From NCBI GenBank assembly GCA_002633005.1, contig NMRA01000607.1, forward strand, positions 62,001-126,000: a stretch of 64,000 nt of DNA, given 5' to 3'. Shown in pieces: positions 47,963-57,800 of the stretch (within the stretch, counting starts at the first letter, position 1; each line of letters opens with the position of its first letter). A program made the position numbers and the translations under genes. The stretch is from Phoronis australis (lineage: Eukaryota; Phoronida; Phoronidae). The notes beneath the pieces are model-generated. The model saw only the letters and a program-made list of their open reading frames with translations. It was not told the origin of the DNA and searched no databases.

Positions 47963-48538
47963 TTAATATGTGCGAATGGTTGTCATGGTTGGATATCTTG
48001 GCACGGCCCTATAAGGACTATAATGTCCATGATAAGGACTAGCAAGGGGAGTGGGTGTCTGTCTTCTGAAACACATGAACACGCAACCGATAACACAACA
48101 GAAGAAAACAATGCCGATCACGATCAAGCCAATCACAAGGCCCCATGCCAACGGGCCCGGGTCAGTGTTTTTCTTTTCGCGGCCAGGTACTGAAACATAT
48201 ATGTCACTCCTCCGTTTACGATAAAATAACACCTCCCTCCCGCCTTTTGTGTGATTCCGATTCATTTTGAAGAGAGAGTCGATTTTAGCGATAGTGATGA
48301 TGTCAAGGCTTGTACTCATCTCCGAATTACGAGGCCCTGTCTTCAAGGCATTAAAGGTGCTGCGAAGAGATTTCGTTTGTTGCTCAAGACGTAAACCGCT
48401 GTTAACACCCCTAGTGGTGTTGCGCGCCATCAAAGTGTTCTCGACATTTCCTTGGTTACCCTTGTCACCTGCTGATGCCCCAGAAGAAACAAAAACTAAC
48501 GTCAATAAGGTAAATTCCAGAGTTATGCGGCGACTCAT
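47963..48538 (-). CDS. Single-exon type I membrane protein with furin-like site (cluster gene 1)
   Basis: Unrecognised protein of 191 residues from the preferred start. That ATG directly precedes a signal peptide (SRRITLEFTLLTLVF, cleavage likely after SSGASA). An upstream in-frame ATG at 48586 would add 16 basic residues that would spoil it. The ectodomain is about 110 residues with no cysteine and N-glycosylation motifs (NTT, NHT). It ends in FYRKRRSDIYVS, a furin-type RKRR site about 25 residues before the membrane. The transmembrane segment (WGLVIGLIVIGIVFF) runs into CCVIGCVFMCF, whose cysteines may be palmitoylated. The tail is Pro/Tyr-rich (SPYHGHYSPYRAVPRYP), somewhat Shisa-like, but the Cys-rich Shisa ectodomain is absent. 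It has no intron. Function unknown. It shares its plan and a promoter CRE with the two genes downstream. Confidence 0.72.
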   Translation of the reverse strand: MSRRITLEFTLLTLVFVSSGASAGDKGNQGNVENTLMARNTTRGVNSGLRLEQQTKSLRSTFNALKTGPRNSEMSTSLDIITIAKIDSLFKMNRNHTKGGREVLFYRKRRSDIYVSVPGREKKNTDPGPLAWGLVIGLIVIGIVFFCCVIGCVFMCFRRQTPTPLASPYHGHYSPYRAVPRYPTMTTIRTY

Positions 48539-48609
48539 TTTGAAATCAGCCTTCAGTAAACACCTCTTTGGCATTTTGCAAAACAACTTATTTTATATGT
48601 AACAATTAT

Positions 48610-48617
48610 TGACGTCA
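48610..48617. promoter_or_regulatory. Palindromic CRE (TGACGTCA) upstream of cluster gene 1
   Basis: Perfect CREB/ATF consensus 72 bases upstream of the preferred ATG (24 upstream of the alternative one). The same octamer precedes the other two cluster genes. Confidence 0.5.
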
Positions 48618-49167
48618 ACGGAGTATTCTATTGGCTGTTTCCGGTTTTGTGCAGTGAGCACGTTGGAACTGAATAGCTTAATAATTTTGGCATGCTTTTG
48701 TGTGAATTAGCAAAATGTAGTCAATTTTGGCCTACAGTGCACAACTGCAAGAGAATCAAGTTAAGCAAAGTTTTCAGTTGTAAAGGATCCCTGACCCTGC
48801 AGGCCTACGATTGTAAAAGTAACGCATAAGTCGTAGTTACCTTCCATTGCATTGCTTAGACTGGATCTTGGCAATAAGACAAACGCATGTGAGCCCCTAT
48901 GTGGCGATACATGGTTAGCGATAATACTCGTCGTTCTGTGCACAATGCAGCCGGTTATGACAGGTTAGGTACACTGTACTATACTGGACCATGGCCATAT
49001 CGTCACTCCGTTCATTTAACCAAATATCTAAATTTAAATCTACCATCATTGCGCAAGAAGTCAAAGGTAACCATGACGACGGCATAATTTGTTCGCTCTA
49101 AACCAAACAAGGCTAGGTGCGGCGACCCCACCATTAACGAGATAAGGCCGAATTTATACCCCCTTAA

Positions 49168-50490
49168 AGGCGAAGGCAAACCTTTTTTCATGTCACTTCT
49201 AGCAAAAATAAGGTTCGTTGATTATCCCAGACATAATTTTCACTTATTAACTGCTTTTCGTAATTTAATTAATTACTCGTCGTCTTCTCCGGAAGTGACG
49301 TTTTGGGAGGCAAGAATTTCGCGCCAATTTCTTTTCATATAGTCTGACTGTGAGAGCAGTCTAGTCAGTCATTGTTCTACCTCAGTTGGGATAAGTTCGG
49401 TCGTCGTTGGCTTTTGCTTACGAGTCAGTCAACATGCCACGTTGTTGCTGCGTACTGAGGTGTACTAATTATCGTCTCACGTACAGAGGAAGACCTGTCA
49501 CACTTGCCCGAGTGTCCCGCGACACATACCCACTGGAGGGTGATCTGAACACCCAAACTGATTACATCCCAGCGTGTGACTCCCTCGCTACACACCTGGC
49601 ACCTTCTAAATGGCTCCAATACAAGTCCACAATAAACTTATCAAACTTAGGCTCACCGATCTGTTCATTGGATGACGACCTGTCCTCTTCACTGGGTGTC
49701 GAACTAGGCCTGCATTCACTCCCACTGCTCAACATCGCTACAGGGCTGCTTACAGGCTCTGGGCTAGAGACAACAGCACAGGACGAATCACTGCTAGTTC
49801 CCCGAATTGCACGCAATGGGGGTACGTTCGGAGGCAAAGGTGACAGTAGATGAAGTGCCTCCAGTCACTGTATATAGTGGCCACAGCTCGCGAGGCTTCC
49901 CGCTTCAAAAACGCACTTCTCGGGGTTAGCGACGGGGCACTGCCGGGCATCAACAGCGACTGTATGGTACCCTTCTTCAGGCGTTGTTTCGCAGGGACCT
50001 TCATCAATTCAGCGTACATATCTCTGTCGTAATCTGAAAATGCTTGCCACACACTCGGTAACCCTCCACTGCTTTGTACGTTGCGTGGACGGGTAGCGCT
50101 GCGTTCTCCACATGAACGAGCTAGCCAAGTACGGCGAAGTCTATCATCCTTCGGAAAGCGACGCAAGGTACCCAAAGCGCGTGAGACGATAATGAATACA
50201 TCCCGGCACGCAGCAATAGTGTGGCATGTTGACTGACTCGTAAACAAAAGCATACGACGACCGAATTCATCACATCCGAGGTAGAACAATGACTGACTCA
50301 ACAGCTCTCACAGTCAAACTATAATGAAAAGAAATTGGCGAAACTTGCCTCCCAAAACGTCACTTCCGGAGTAGAGGACGAGAAATTAATCGAATTACGA
50401 AAAGCTGTAATTAAGTGAAAAATGCTTATGGGATAATCAACGAACCTTGTTTTTGCTAAAAGTGACATGAAAAAAAGGTTACCTTCGCCT
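49168..50490. mobile_element. 1.3-kb TTAA-flanked element with long inverted arms and THAP-like coding remnants
   Basis: The ends are inverted repeats of about 270 bp: left 49168 to about 49440, right about 50230 to 50490. They start AGGCGAAGG and are flanked on both sides by TTAA (49164-49167, 50491-50494). A TTAA target duplication is typical of piggyBac-type elements. The arms share CATGTCACTTnTAGCAAAAA, CTCCGGAAGTGACGTTTTGG and GAGTCAGTCATTGTTCTACC. Each arm ends by encoding, inward, the start of a THAP-like zinc finger (MPRCCCVLRCTNYRLTY on plus, MPHYCCVPGCIHYRLTR on minus). The interior has no intact transposase. It lies between cluster genes 1 and 2. Confidence 0.8.
49562..50250 (-). 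pseudogene. Broken THAP-domain gene inside the TTAA element
   Basis: Reading inward from the right arm, the minus strand encodes a Cys-containing start (MPHYCCVPGC). After a shift of frame it continues with TLRRFPKDDRLRRTWLAR, which fits the middle of a THAP zinc finger (F-P-x-D...R..W). It then continues with DRDMYAELMKVPAKQRLKKG and, in another frame, with a Ser/Pro/Glu-rich segment and KFDKFIVDLYWSHLEGAR. At least two frame changes separate these pieces. THAP domains bind DNA and occur in P-element-type transposases and host factors. The matching left arm carries only the first part in the opposite direction. Confidence 0.5.
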
Positions 50491-51201
50491 TTAAAAAGTG
50501 CCCATCTGAGGTGCCAAGTTTCTCCACAAAGCAGTTTACTTCCAGAAGGCATTGTGCTCATTCCGTGATGTTCACTCTTCACACTAATGTAACTCCTTGT
50601 ATACTTGGACATTTTTTTCATTTAAAGTTGCTGAAACGTATTTCGCTTAGACTGATGCAAAAAACACCTTTGTCGCGTCTGTTCAGTGCAAATATAAAAT
50701 TCAACATCGGACAGCCACAAACAAATTCGACATCTGAGACGCATACATGTGTTATTTGTCTCCCGCTGAACGATCGGGCATCAGACAAGATGTTGATCTT
50801 CCCGACCGTAGTGAGTAAACTTGGCACTGCACCTTAGCATAATTAAAAACTTACGGATACATGTTCACATTTAAGCCCCTAAAATCCATCCCATAATAAT
50901 CATGTCCATGGTAAGACTTAATTTGCACAACAACAAAATATCTAAACCGTCAGAGTCTATACGGTTTGGCTAACTCTCAAATTGCGAATTTGAAAATGCC
51001 GCCGGCTCATTCGGAAACAATTCGGTGTGAGAGGTAATGTTTCTTACTAGTCCCAAAGCGCCACGGTTAAGAATTCAAGATTGACAGCTGCACAGAGTTG
51101 AAATCCCTATCAAGCGTAACACGTGCAACACGCTAAGGCGCTGTAGAAAAAGACACGAATTTTCAGTATTACAAATTCCTTTGTTAGGGGTTGCCACGAT
51201 T

Positions 51202-51765
51202 CTACTCACAAGCGCACCTAGCGGCAAAACAACAAACGCAAACAAAACATATGGCCCCTGCTATTATGATCCCGATCATAAAATCAAAAGCAATTTGGCC
51301 CGGCGACTTGACCACACCCGTCTCTACGTCGTGGTCACCATCCGCCGTATAAATCAGTTCTCTCTTCCTTCTGACAGAAACCAGCCTGTCTGTATCACGC
51401 GAATCCATTCGGTAAGATAATCTCCGACCATAACTGGATCTGCGTAGAAAGGTGTGCCAAGCAGAACGGTTGCTCCCCGCCTTCTCTTGCCAATTCGTGG
51501 GTTGCGTGCTCTCGCGAGGTATTCCCGTTGCGTTTTCTAATTGGACCTTGCTATGGCCCAAAGAGTTAAACGAAATTATTTTTGGTTGCTGAGAAGAGAG
51601 GCTCTGATGCCTTGTGCTTTCGACTGTTGTATTGCGTAGGAATACGGAAGACACTTGAGGAGGCGCCACAGGTCCTGAATGCGCTCGGTATTTAGTCAGA
51701 TGCGACAGTGTTATAATACAGATTGTGACAAAAATACTGCAAAATTGTTTCCTCTGCATCTTCAT
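51202..51765 (-). CDS. Single-exon type I membrane protein with RRKR site (cluster gene 2)
   Basis: Unrecognised protein of 187 residues. The N-terminus KQFCSIFVTICIITLSHL is a signal peptide. The following roughly 120 residues are Ser/Thr/Gln-rich with NTT, NAT and NRS glycosylation motifs, then VSVRRKRELIYT, a furin-type RRKR site. About 25 residues further on is a transmembrane segment (FMIGIIIAGAICFVCVCCF) ending in a cluster of cysteines and a cytosolic tail of only a few residues (AARCACE). It has no intron. It is transcribed away from gene 3, with 344 bp between the two ATGs, so the pair likely shares a promoter. Sequence identity with genes 1 and 3 is low outside the basic site, but length, layout and lack of introns match. 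Confidence 0.68.
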   Translation of the reverse strand: MKMQRKQFCSIFVTICIITLSHLTKYRAHSGPVAPPQVSSVFLRNTTVESTRHQSLSSQQPKIISFNSLGHSKVQLENATGIPRESTQPTNWQEKAGSNRSAWHTFLRRSSYGRRLSYRMDSRDTDRLVSVRRKRELIYTADGDHDVETGVVKSPGQIAFDFMIGIIIAGAICFVCVCCFAARCACE

Positions 51766-51861
51766 ACTTCGAGTAAATGCGATTTGGGAATGCTACCAAA
51801 AATCGAAAATGCGAACTGGTCCCATTTCACCAAAACGGATTAAATTGTCGTCAACAACGAG

Positions 51862-51869
51862 TGACGTCA
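51862..51869. promoter_or_regulatory. Palindromic CRE upstream of cluster gene 2
   Basis: TGACGTCA, 97 bases upstream of the first ATG of the minus-strand gene ending at 51202. Confidence 0.5.
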
Positions 51870-52047
51870 TTGAAGACGAACCACTTTTTGTCACAATCAT
51901 GATAAACCAGCTAATAAATCACATACAAACTCAAATTCCACAACTTTAAGTGTATAACCATTTTAAGATAACTTTCAACTGTTAAAAGTTACGACCAAAT
52001 TAGTCAGGAGTTCAAAAATATCACTTTCTTAAGTTGGATGGATTTGA

Positions 52048-52055
52048 TGACGTCA
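52048..52055. promoter_or_regulatory. Palindromic CRE upstream of cluster gene 3
   Basis: TGACGTCA, 55 bases upstream of the ATG at 52110. Confidence 0.5.
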
Positions 52056-52109
52056 CACTTGAGTGACGCCTTGGATATTAAATTAGGATAAAGCACACTG
52101 CAAATCGTC

Positions 52110-52814
52110 TTGACTTGTGTTATGCTGCAAGACACTGCACTCGTGTTACTCGTCTTTTCATTGATGTTTAAGCAATACCATACTGACTTTCACATTGGTT
52201 CGCTAAATTCTCTTTCAAAACATAGCGTAATTCTTCCAAGCAAATGGCGCCGTTCTCTGTTTCCGTTCTCAATACGTGACTACAAACTCACCAGTGACAG
52301 TGAGAGACTCTTTAGATCACATGACCAGAACACATTTGCTATGCGCGTGCAACGAGACATTGCAAAGCCAAGAAAGGTAGTTTTACTAAATAGGCGTAAG
52401 CGCGAAAAAGAAGTTTCTGATAAAGATTTGGTATTTCCATTTCAAACGAACATTTGGCATGACGACCAGGCTACTATAGCAGAAGACGTAAAGCACATAC
52501 CTGCAAGACACGGGGTTGACGGTAGATATTTTCGCCATAAAATAAAGCGATCGACGCTAGCACTTTGCATTTTAATGTTATCAGCTCTGGCGCTCGCGCC
52601 AGTATTGACGTTTGTGTTCGTGAACGGATATTACAAATATCTGCCTTGCTTCAAATCGGACTACGAGGTACTCAAGCCGTATCTGGAGAAAAAAGACAAA
52701 ACACCAGAGGCGCCGCACGTTGAGGAAGACGCCAACCAGCTTGGCGATGAGTGGGAAGAGTTGGGGGAAGGTGAAGACTTCGGTGAAGAGTTCGGCGAAT
52801 ATGACGATTACTAA
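52110..52814 (+). CDS. Single-exon membrane protein with RRKR site and acidic tail (cluster gene 3)
   Basis: Unrecognised protein of 234 residues. The signal peptide is MLQDTALVLLVFSLMF; a second in-frame Met at residue 5 is an equally good start. The ectodomain is basic with VVLLNRRKREKEVSD (furin-type RRKR) near residue 97 and a second basic site HKIKRS just before the membrane. The transmembrane segment is LALCILMLSALALAPVLTFV near residues 150-172. The cytosolic tail is about 60 residues and ends in a run of Glu/Asp/Gly with two terminal Tyr. It has no intron. Stop TAA, followed by AATAAA 26 bases later. Same plan as genes 1 and 2, with a longer tail. Function unknown. Confidence 0.7.
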   Translation: MTCVMLQDTALVLLVFSLMFKQYHTDFHIGSLNSLSKHSVILPSKWRRSLFPFSIRDYKLTSDSERLFRSHDQNTFAMRVQRDIAKPRKVVLLNRRKREKEVSDKDLVFPFQTNIWHDDQATIAEDVKHIPARHGVDGRYFRHKIKRSTLALCILMLSALALAPVLTFVFVNGYYKYLPCFKSDYEVLKPYLEKKDKTPEAPHVEEDANQLGDEWEELGEGEDFGEEFGEYDDY

Positions 52815-52839
52815 CCAATAGTTCATCTCCTGCTTTATC

Positions 52840-52845
52840 AATAAA
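52840..52845 (+). promoter_or_regulatory. Polyadenylation signal of cluster gene 3
   Basis: AATAAA 26 bases after the TAA stop of the plus-strand single-exon gene. This supports a real, short transcript. Confidence 0.65.
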
Positions 52846-54802
52846 ATTGGATCTAAAAGAATGTGGAATTAATAGTTAAGAGCAAACTTTTTGACACATG
52901 CGCGTGACAGTCATATGCAAGGCAAACAAGGTCAAGCACCACGTGGCTAAAAGCGAGAAGGTCCAAAACTTATCTTCAATCTGAAGATATCCTTCCTACT
53001 GGGGTTGTTTATGCCATTTTTGGAGTGAAGACAGCTTCAAACATTCACCTAGCACAACATTCATTCGCAATGACACCAGGCATGCGCAGACGTTATTCAG
53101 AGGCTTCCATTCCTCCAACATTCATCGGTCAGTTGATCTATCGCCAGAATTTTGAGCGACGGCTTAACTGACCATTCAGAACGCAGCATTATTGACACAC
53201 CCTCGTTTCCAAGCCGCCATTTTACCCAACTAACAACACGTTGCAGGGTAAAATTCATTGTTTGTTAGTCGACATTACGCAAGGGGGCGGAGCTTGCGAT
53301 AGGTCAACTGCCCCACAACGAACATAGACCATCATTCAAAAATTTGACAAAACTCCTGTCTGGTAGCGATTCCATCTTGAAGGAGCTTGCCCATAAAGTA
53401 GGACTAGGCCCTACCGTTTGTTTTCCATCACGTCCACACATGTCTACCATCGTAACTTGGCGCAGATGGTCATGAAAACCTAGGAACTAAACACCGGTGT
53501 AGGGGAAAATGTTCAAGGTGCCGAGAAGGCGGTCAAGCCCGGTGCTTCTGGGAATAGGACGCTTAGTTAAAGAGCACAAAACAGACCCAGCAATTTTCAA
53601 ATAAAACCTTACAATAGGCTCTTCCCGGAATACCACAGGGCTCTCTGTGATCATATGGTATTTACCGACACTGTTGCGTTCCGTAGGACAGTTGCCTCGA
53701 AGATGTACTCTGCTGCCGCGATAATATCTGTTTTGTCATAAAAGTGAATTGCAATGCACGTAAGAAATTGCGTCAGGCGTGATAAATTGTTTTTAACGTG
53801 TGATCCGACCCGGCCAATTGTGTGTAAGCAGCCCAACATGTGAAAACCAGCCTCCCGTTCAATAACGCAAGGACCTCGCTAAAAAGCAAGACTTCGCGAG
53901 ATTACGTGAGAAATTGCCATGTATTTCAAATAAGAACACGTGACTTTGACTAGGTTTTAGCTAGGTCCTAGCGTAGGTCCTAGCGTCTACTGAACACAGC
54001 GAGTCTTTCTAACTCCGGAACCTGTCGGATAGTTGACTTCAGTTAAGTTTGGGGCAGAGAGTACGTCCAACGTGCACGCGGACGTGTCGTACTAGTTTCA
54101 AGTTGGAACTGAAGAAATTGACATTCTTTTAAATTCCATGAAGTAACTAATTTTGCTTACACAGCACAGACTCATATTCACACTAGTAACGACAGTACAT
54201 GTACAAGTACATGTGTCCTAAACAGGAAAAGGAAATAACAAGAATAAAAACGGAAGTATTCCTCTGTAGACTACTGAGTTAACGCAGCTTGCTTTGTGTC
54301 CTTGCCGTGGCAACGCTAATCAATATTACTCTGGAAATGACTTCACAGACAGACAACTAAGCTATCAAAATCCAACAAAAGATGAGTTGACATAATGAAT
54401 AAAAAATTATTGAAGAAAATTACAACAATTTCCAACATTTATAGAAGCTGTACCTCGGAACGGACACAGAGATAACTGCGTTCAATCTTACCTTAAAACG
54501 AGTCATTTGGGGTTCGGATTCCTGCATCTGACTACTGAAACGTGGCTAACTTTGATCAGTGACGATTTACAATAACAATCATGCCAGTCAGTGAAGCTAA
54601 ACAGGGTTATGCGCCATGCGTGGATCTGTGTTATCACGAATAGGGGAAAGGTCGGGGAGTGGCAACGTTCCACTACGAGCAACGTTGACAGGCACGGATC
54701 TAAAGGGGTCCAGCATGCGGGATGTCAGACCCCTTGCTAAGCAATTATACAAGTAACTCTTAAGCCCATGTCAGAGCCCCCTCGTCATGAAAAATGACGA
54801 GT
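52846..54802. other. Intergenic region between cluster gene 3 and the FReD-TSR gene
   Basis: Shared 3' flank of two convergent genes. It contains MITE family A copy 3 and a partial GGATC/GACCCCTT motif at about 54689-54734 resembling MITE family D. I see no exon or RNA gene here. Confidence 0.55.
53856..53996. repeat. MITE family A, copy 3
   Basis: 141 bp in the same orientation as copy 2 and nearly identical to it. It starts CGTTCAATAACGCAAGGACC and ends TAGCGTCTACTGAACA. The two copies share an extra CAGCCTCC to the left, possibly part of the element. Confidence 0.88.
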
Positions 54803-57800
54803 TCATGTTTGACACAGTGACATGGCATCTAGGAGAGAAAATAATGAAATACATACGTGGACAATGGGTAGTATTACAGGTCTGCCAGTGTGTGTCATTT
54901 CCAGAGCAGAACAGCCCTCCGTAGGCAGGTACTGGATCAGAGCAGTTCCGCGTCCGGTTCATAATACCCCAGCCGCAAGCAGCCGAGCAGTTAGACCACG
55001 CTGACCACATTGACCAGTTACCATTAATTGGACACGGTGTAGAGCCGCACACTTCGCCTTCCGAGGTGTTACCGGAACAGTTTGACCCCCCGTGACTCGG
55101 AGCAGGGTTCGTGCACGTGCGAGTCCTGTTTCGTATTCCACCGCCGCACGTGACTGTGCACGCACTCCATTGGGACCAAGTGGACCAATTGCCGTTGACA
55201 GGACAGGGTGATGTGTTGCAAACGTCTACGTCAGAGCTATTACCGATACAGTCCATTCCACCATTGATTGGAGTAGGGTTCGTACAGTTTCGCAACCGCG
55301 TTCGGCTTCCACCGCCACAAGAAACAGTACACGAAGTCCAGTTTGTCCAGAGTGTCCAATTTCCGTTAACTGAAAGCATGTGAATACGGAAAAGTTCGTA
55401 TATCTAATGACTGCAGAGAGAACTCATGACGGTAGGACTCTTGAATAGCACAGACAAAGGTCACGTGACCCTCAAATGTACATGTGTGGGCAAGTTAAGA
55501 GGATCAAAGAGGCAGCAGCATACATGTATGTCTGTTTTGTGCATACTGACCTTCATGAAAGACATCCGCTGGTCAAATGGTCATCATCACTGACTTTCAA
55601 AAGGATAAGCATAGTTGCTGTGTATCAACCCAGTGCCTCAAGGGTAAAAGCGAATTTTCTACGTATTCAACACAACTTTGTTTTGGCGTGTAACATTTCC
55701 ATTTCAAACCTGTAAACTAATTCCTGTCTTCTGATAGTGACTTGTCTCAATGCCAGACTTAGTTTTAATATCCAATCAATTGAAACCACAGTTAGGACCC
55801 GTATCGTAATGTTGGACCTCGTGCCCCCTGACAAGGGTTTGTTGCTATGATAAATTTTTTTGGTTTTGAATTCGAGAGTACAGCGTTTTATGGTTAGTGT
55901 ATTCGTCTGCAAATGGAGATACAAACGTGCATTGTGGCACTTACCGGGACAGTGAGCAGTTGGGCAAACATCGCTTTCAGTGTCGTTTCCAAAACAGCTC
56001 CATTGTCGATTTGACTGATTGTCGCAAGTACGGTTGCGCGTGCGCCAGCCGCTGACGGCGCAGTCGCATTCTGTCCAATTCCCCCACGCTGACCAACCTG
56101 TAAGGAAGCAACGCTTTTGAAACAATTATTATCGTTAAAAACGATAAAAAAATCAACAACATCTGCTGAAGACATCCAATCCGACTGAACGTAACCGATA
56201 CAAAAAAATCCAAGTGATCTGATACTCGTCGCAACAGATGTGTACACGCCATTTTTCATTATACACGCACTGTACAACACATAACCACATTGAATTGTTA
56301 CAGAGGTGAGGAGCTAGAGATCTGACTGAAGGGTCTAGCAGTGTATTCACGAGCCCACAACATTGTACGCACAAGGAAGACACTCAACTATTAAAGCTAC
56401 ACTGAAAACGACCCCCTGTCACAATACGTGCTACGGAAAAGAACCATTACTACGGCCGAGGGCCTTTCAGTACTCACCCCCCAAAAGACTCTAATCATGC
56501 ACTGCAAGAAGTCTAATCTGATAAAAACCTTAACCACGCAACAATCTAAAGATGTAGGGTTAGTTGGGCCTACATGTATGTGTGCGCGGCGATAGTTCAT
56601 GGTCCCTGGTCAAGGAACTTTTTGCAATATGGCAAAACGGTTCCTGCAGTTCATGATTAGTATTGTGGGGGCGCTGCAACACTTCTGCACCCGAGGTAAG
56701 AGTTAACTCCGGTCGACCAAAACCCTGAAACACCCACCAGGACAGTTTGTAGTATCGGAAGGCAAGCCGACACAAAACTTTCCGCTAACAGACTCCGGAG
56801 AGGAGCAGTTTCTGAAACGCGTTGTGCTACTTTCACCCTGGCATGCAGCCCACTCGCTCCACTGTGTCCATCCGCCATACAAGAAGGTAGTGGCTACCAA
56901 TGGATCGGGCTCTGAAAAGAAAGATGTGGACAACGTCTAGACTGCAGACAAGTAAGAAATTATTACTACTTCTGACAGAGTTAGTCGTATTTTTGAAATC
57001 ACAGTTTTTCTTACTGAATGGTGTTGTTGTGTAGAGTCCGGTCTGTACTGCAATGCCTTGGTAGTTAAATACTCTGTCCTTACACGTCATCTTGTAAACT
57101 TGAATCCACTGGATGGATAGATCAATCAAAAGGAATCCAAAACACCCTATTGCCGTTTGATGACAGACAAACTATATATTTCTATAGGGTAAGCGTATAA
57201 ATACTCATTCTGTTTTTCTGATGCACTTGGAGGAAACATGTACAGGTGATGCAAACTGAATAATTCAAAGAAAACCTATTGTTGTTTCAGTTGCCTCATC
57301 GTACACCACGTAATTTAAACCTATGCTACGACAAATAACCCCGACAGCATAGAAATTTAGCCTGGCGAAGTTGATATTTGCATGTAAAGTATTTTTTATC
57401 GGCATACCATACGGGAAACCATAGACTTCCATTCTCAGAGATTTGTGGCCTTGGTATTGTAAAGGTCTCAGGCGAACATAACGGGCCACTAGAGGGAACT
57501 GCAATCGCTGAAAGACAGTTGTAGACCGATCCGAGTTGCCTTGGAACTGTAACCACGAAAAAATGTACCGGTTTTGAGCTTTGGTGTTTAGAATGCAGCC
57601 CTATTTAAACAACAACATATTCAATGTAAAACTTAATCATTTACCTCCGTGTATGTTAACAAAGACCAATTTTATCGATCAGTTGTCAGGCACAATGCCG
57701 GAAATGATGATGACGACGACCACGACGAGGTTGACCATCGCAGTGACCATCGCGGTGACCATGATGTTGATTATGATGCTAGTGAGTATGATGATTATGG

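Larger units (their letters stand above)
51766..52109. promoter_or_regulatory. Candidate bidirectional promoter between cluster genes 2 and 3
   Basis: 344 bp separate the ATGs of two divergent intronless genes. The interval contains two perfect TGACGTCA sites, one about 97 bp from gene 2 and one 55 bp from gene 3, plus a half site GTGACGCC. I see no clear TATA box at a fixed distance. Confidence 0.45.

Noticed and set aside
47963-48586. Assignment of cluster gene 1 to the Shisa family
   Set aside because: The Cys-rich membrane edge and Pro/Tyr tail are suggestive, but the ectodomain has no cysteines, so the defining Shisa domain is missing.
49407-49853. 148-codon plus-strand ORF as an intact THAP gene
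   Set aside because: Only the first 20 or so residues fit a THAP start. The rest lacks the FP..R..W core and is antisense to the more coding-like minus-strand frame.
55111-55383. Plus-strand ORF opposite the TSR exon
   Set aside because: Antisense of a clear three-TSR exon.
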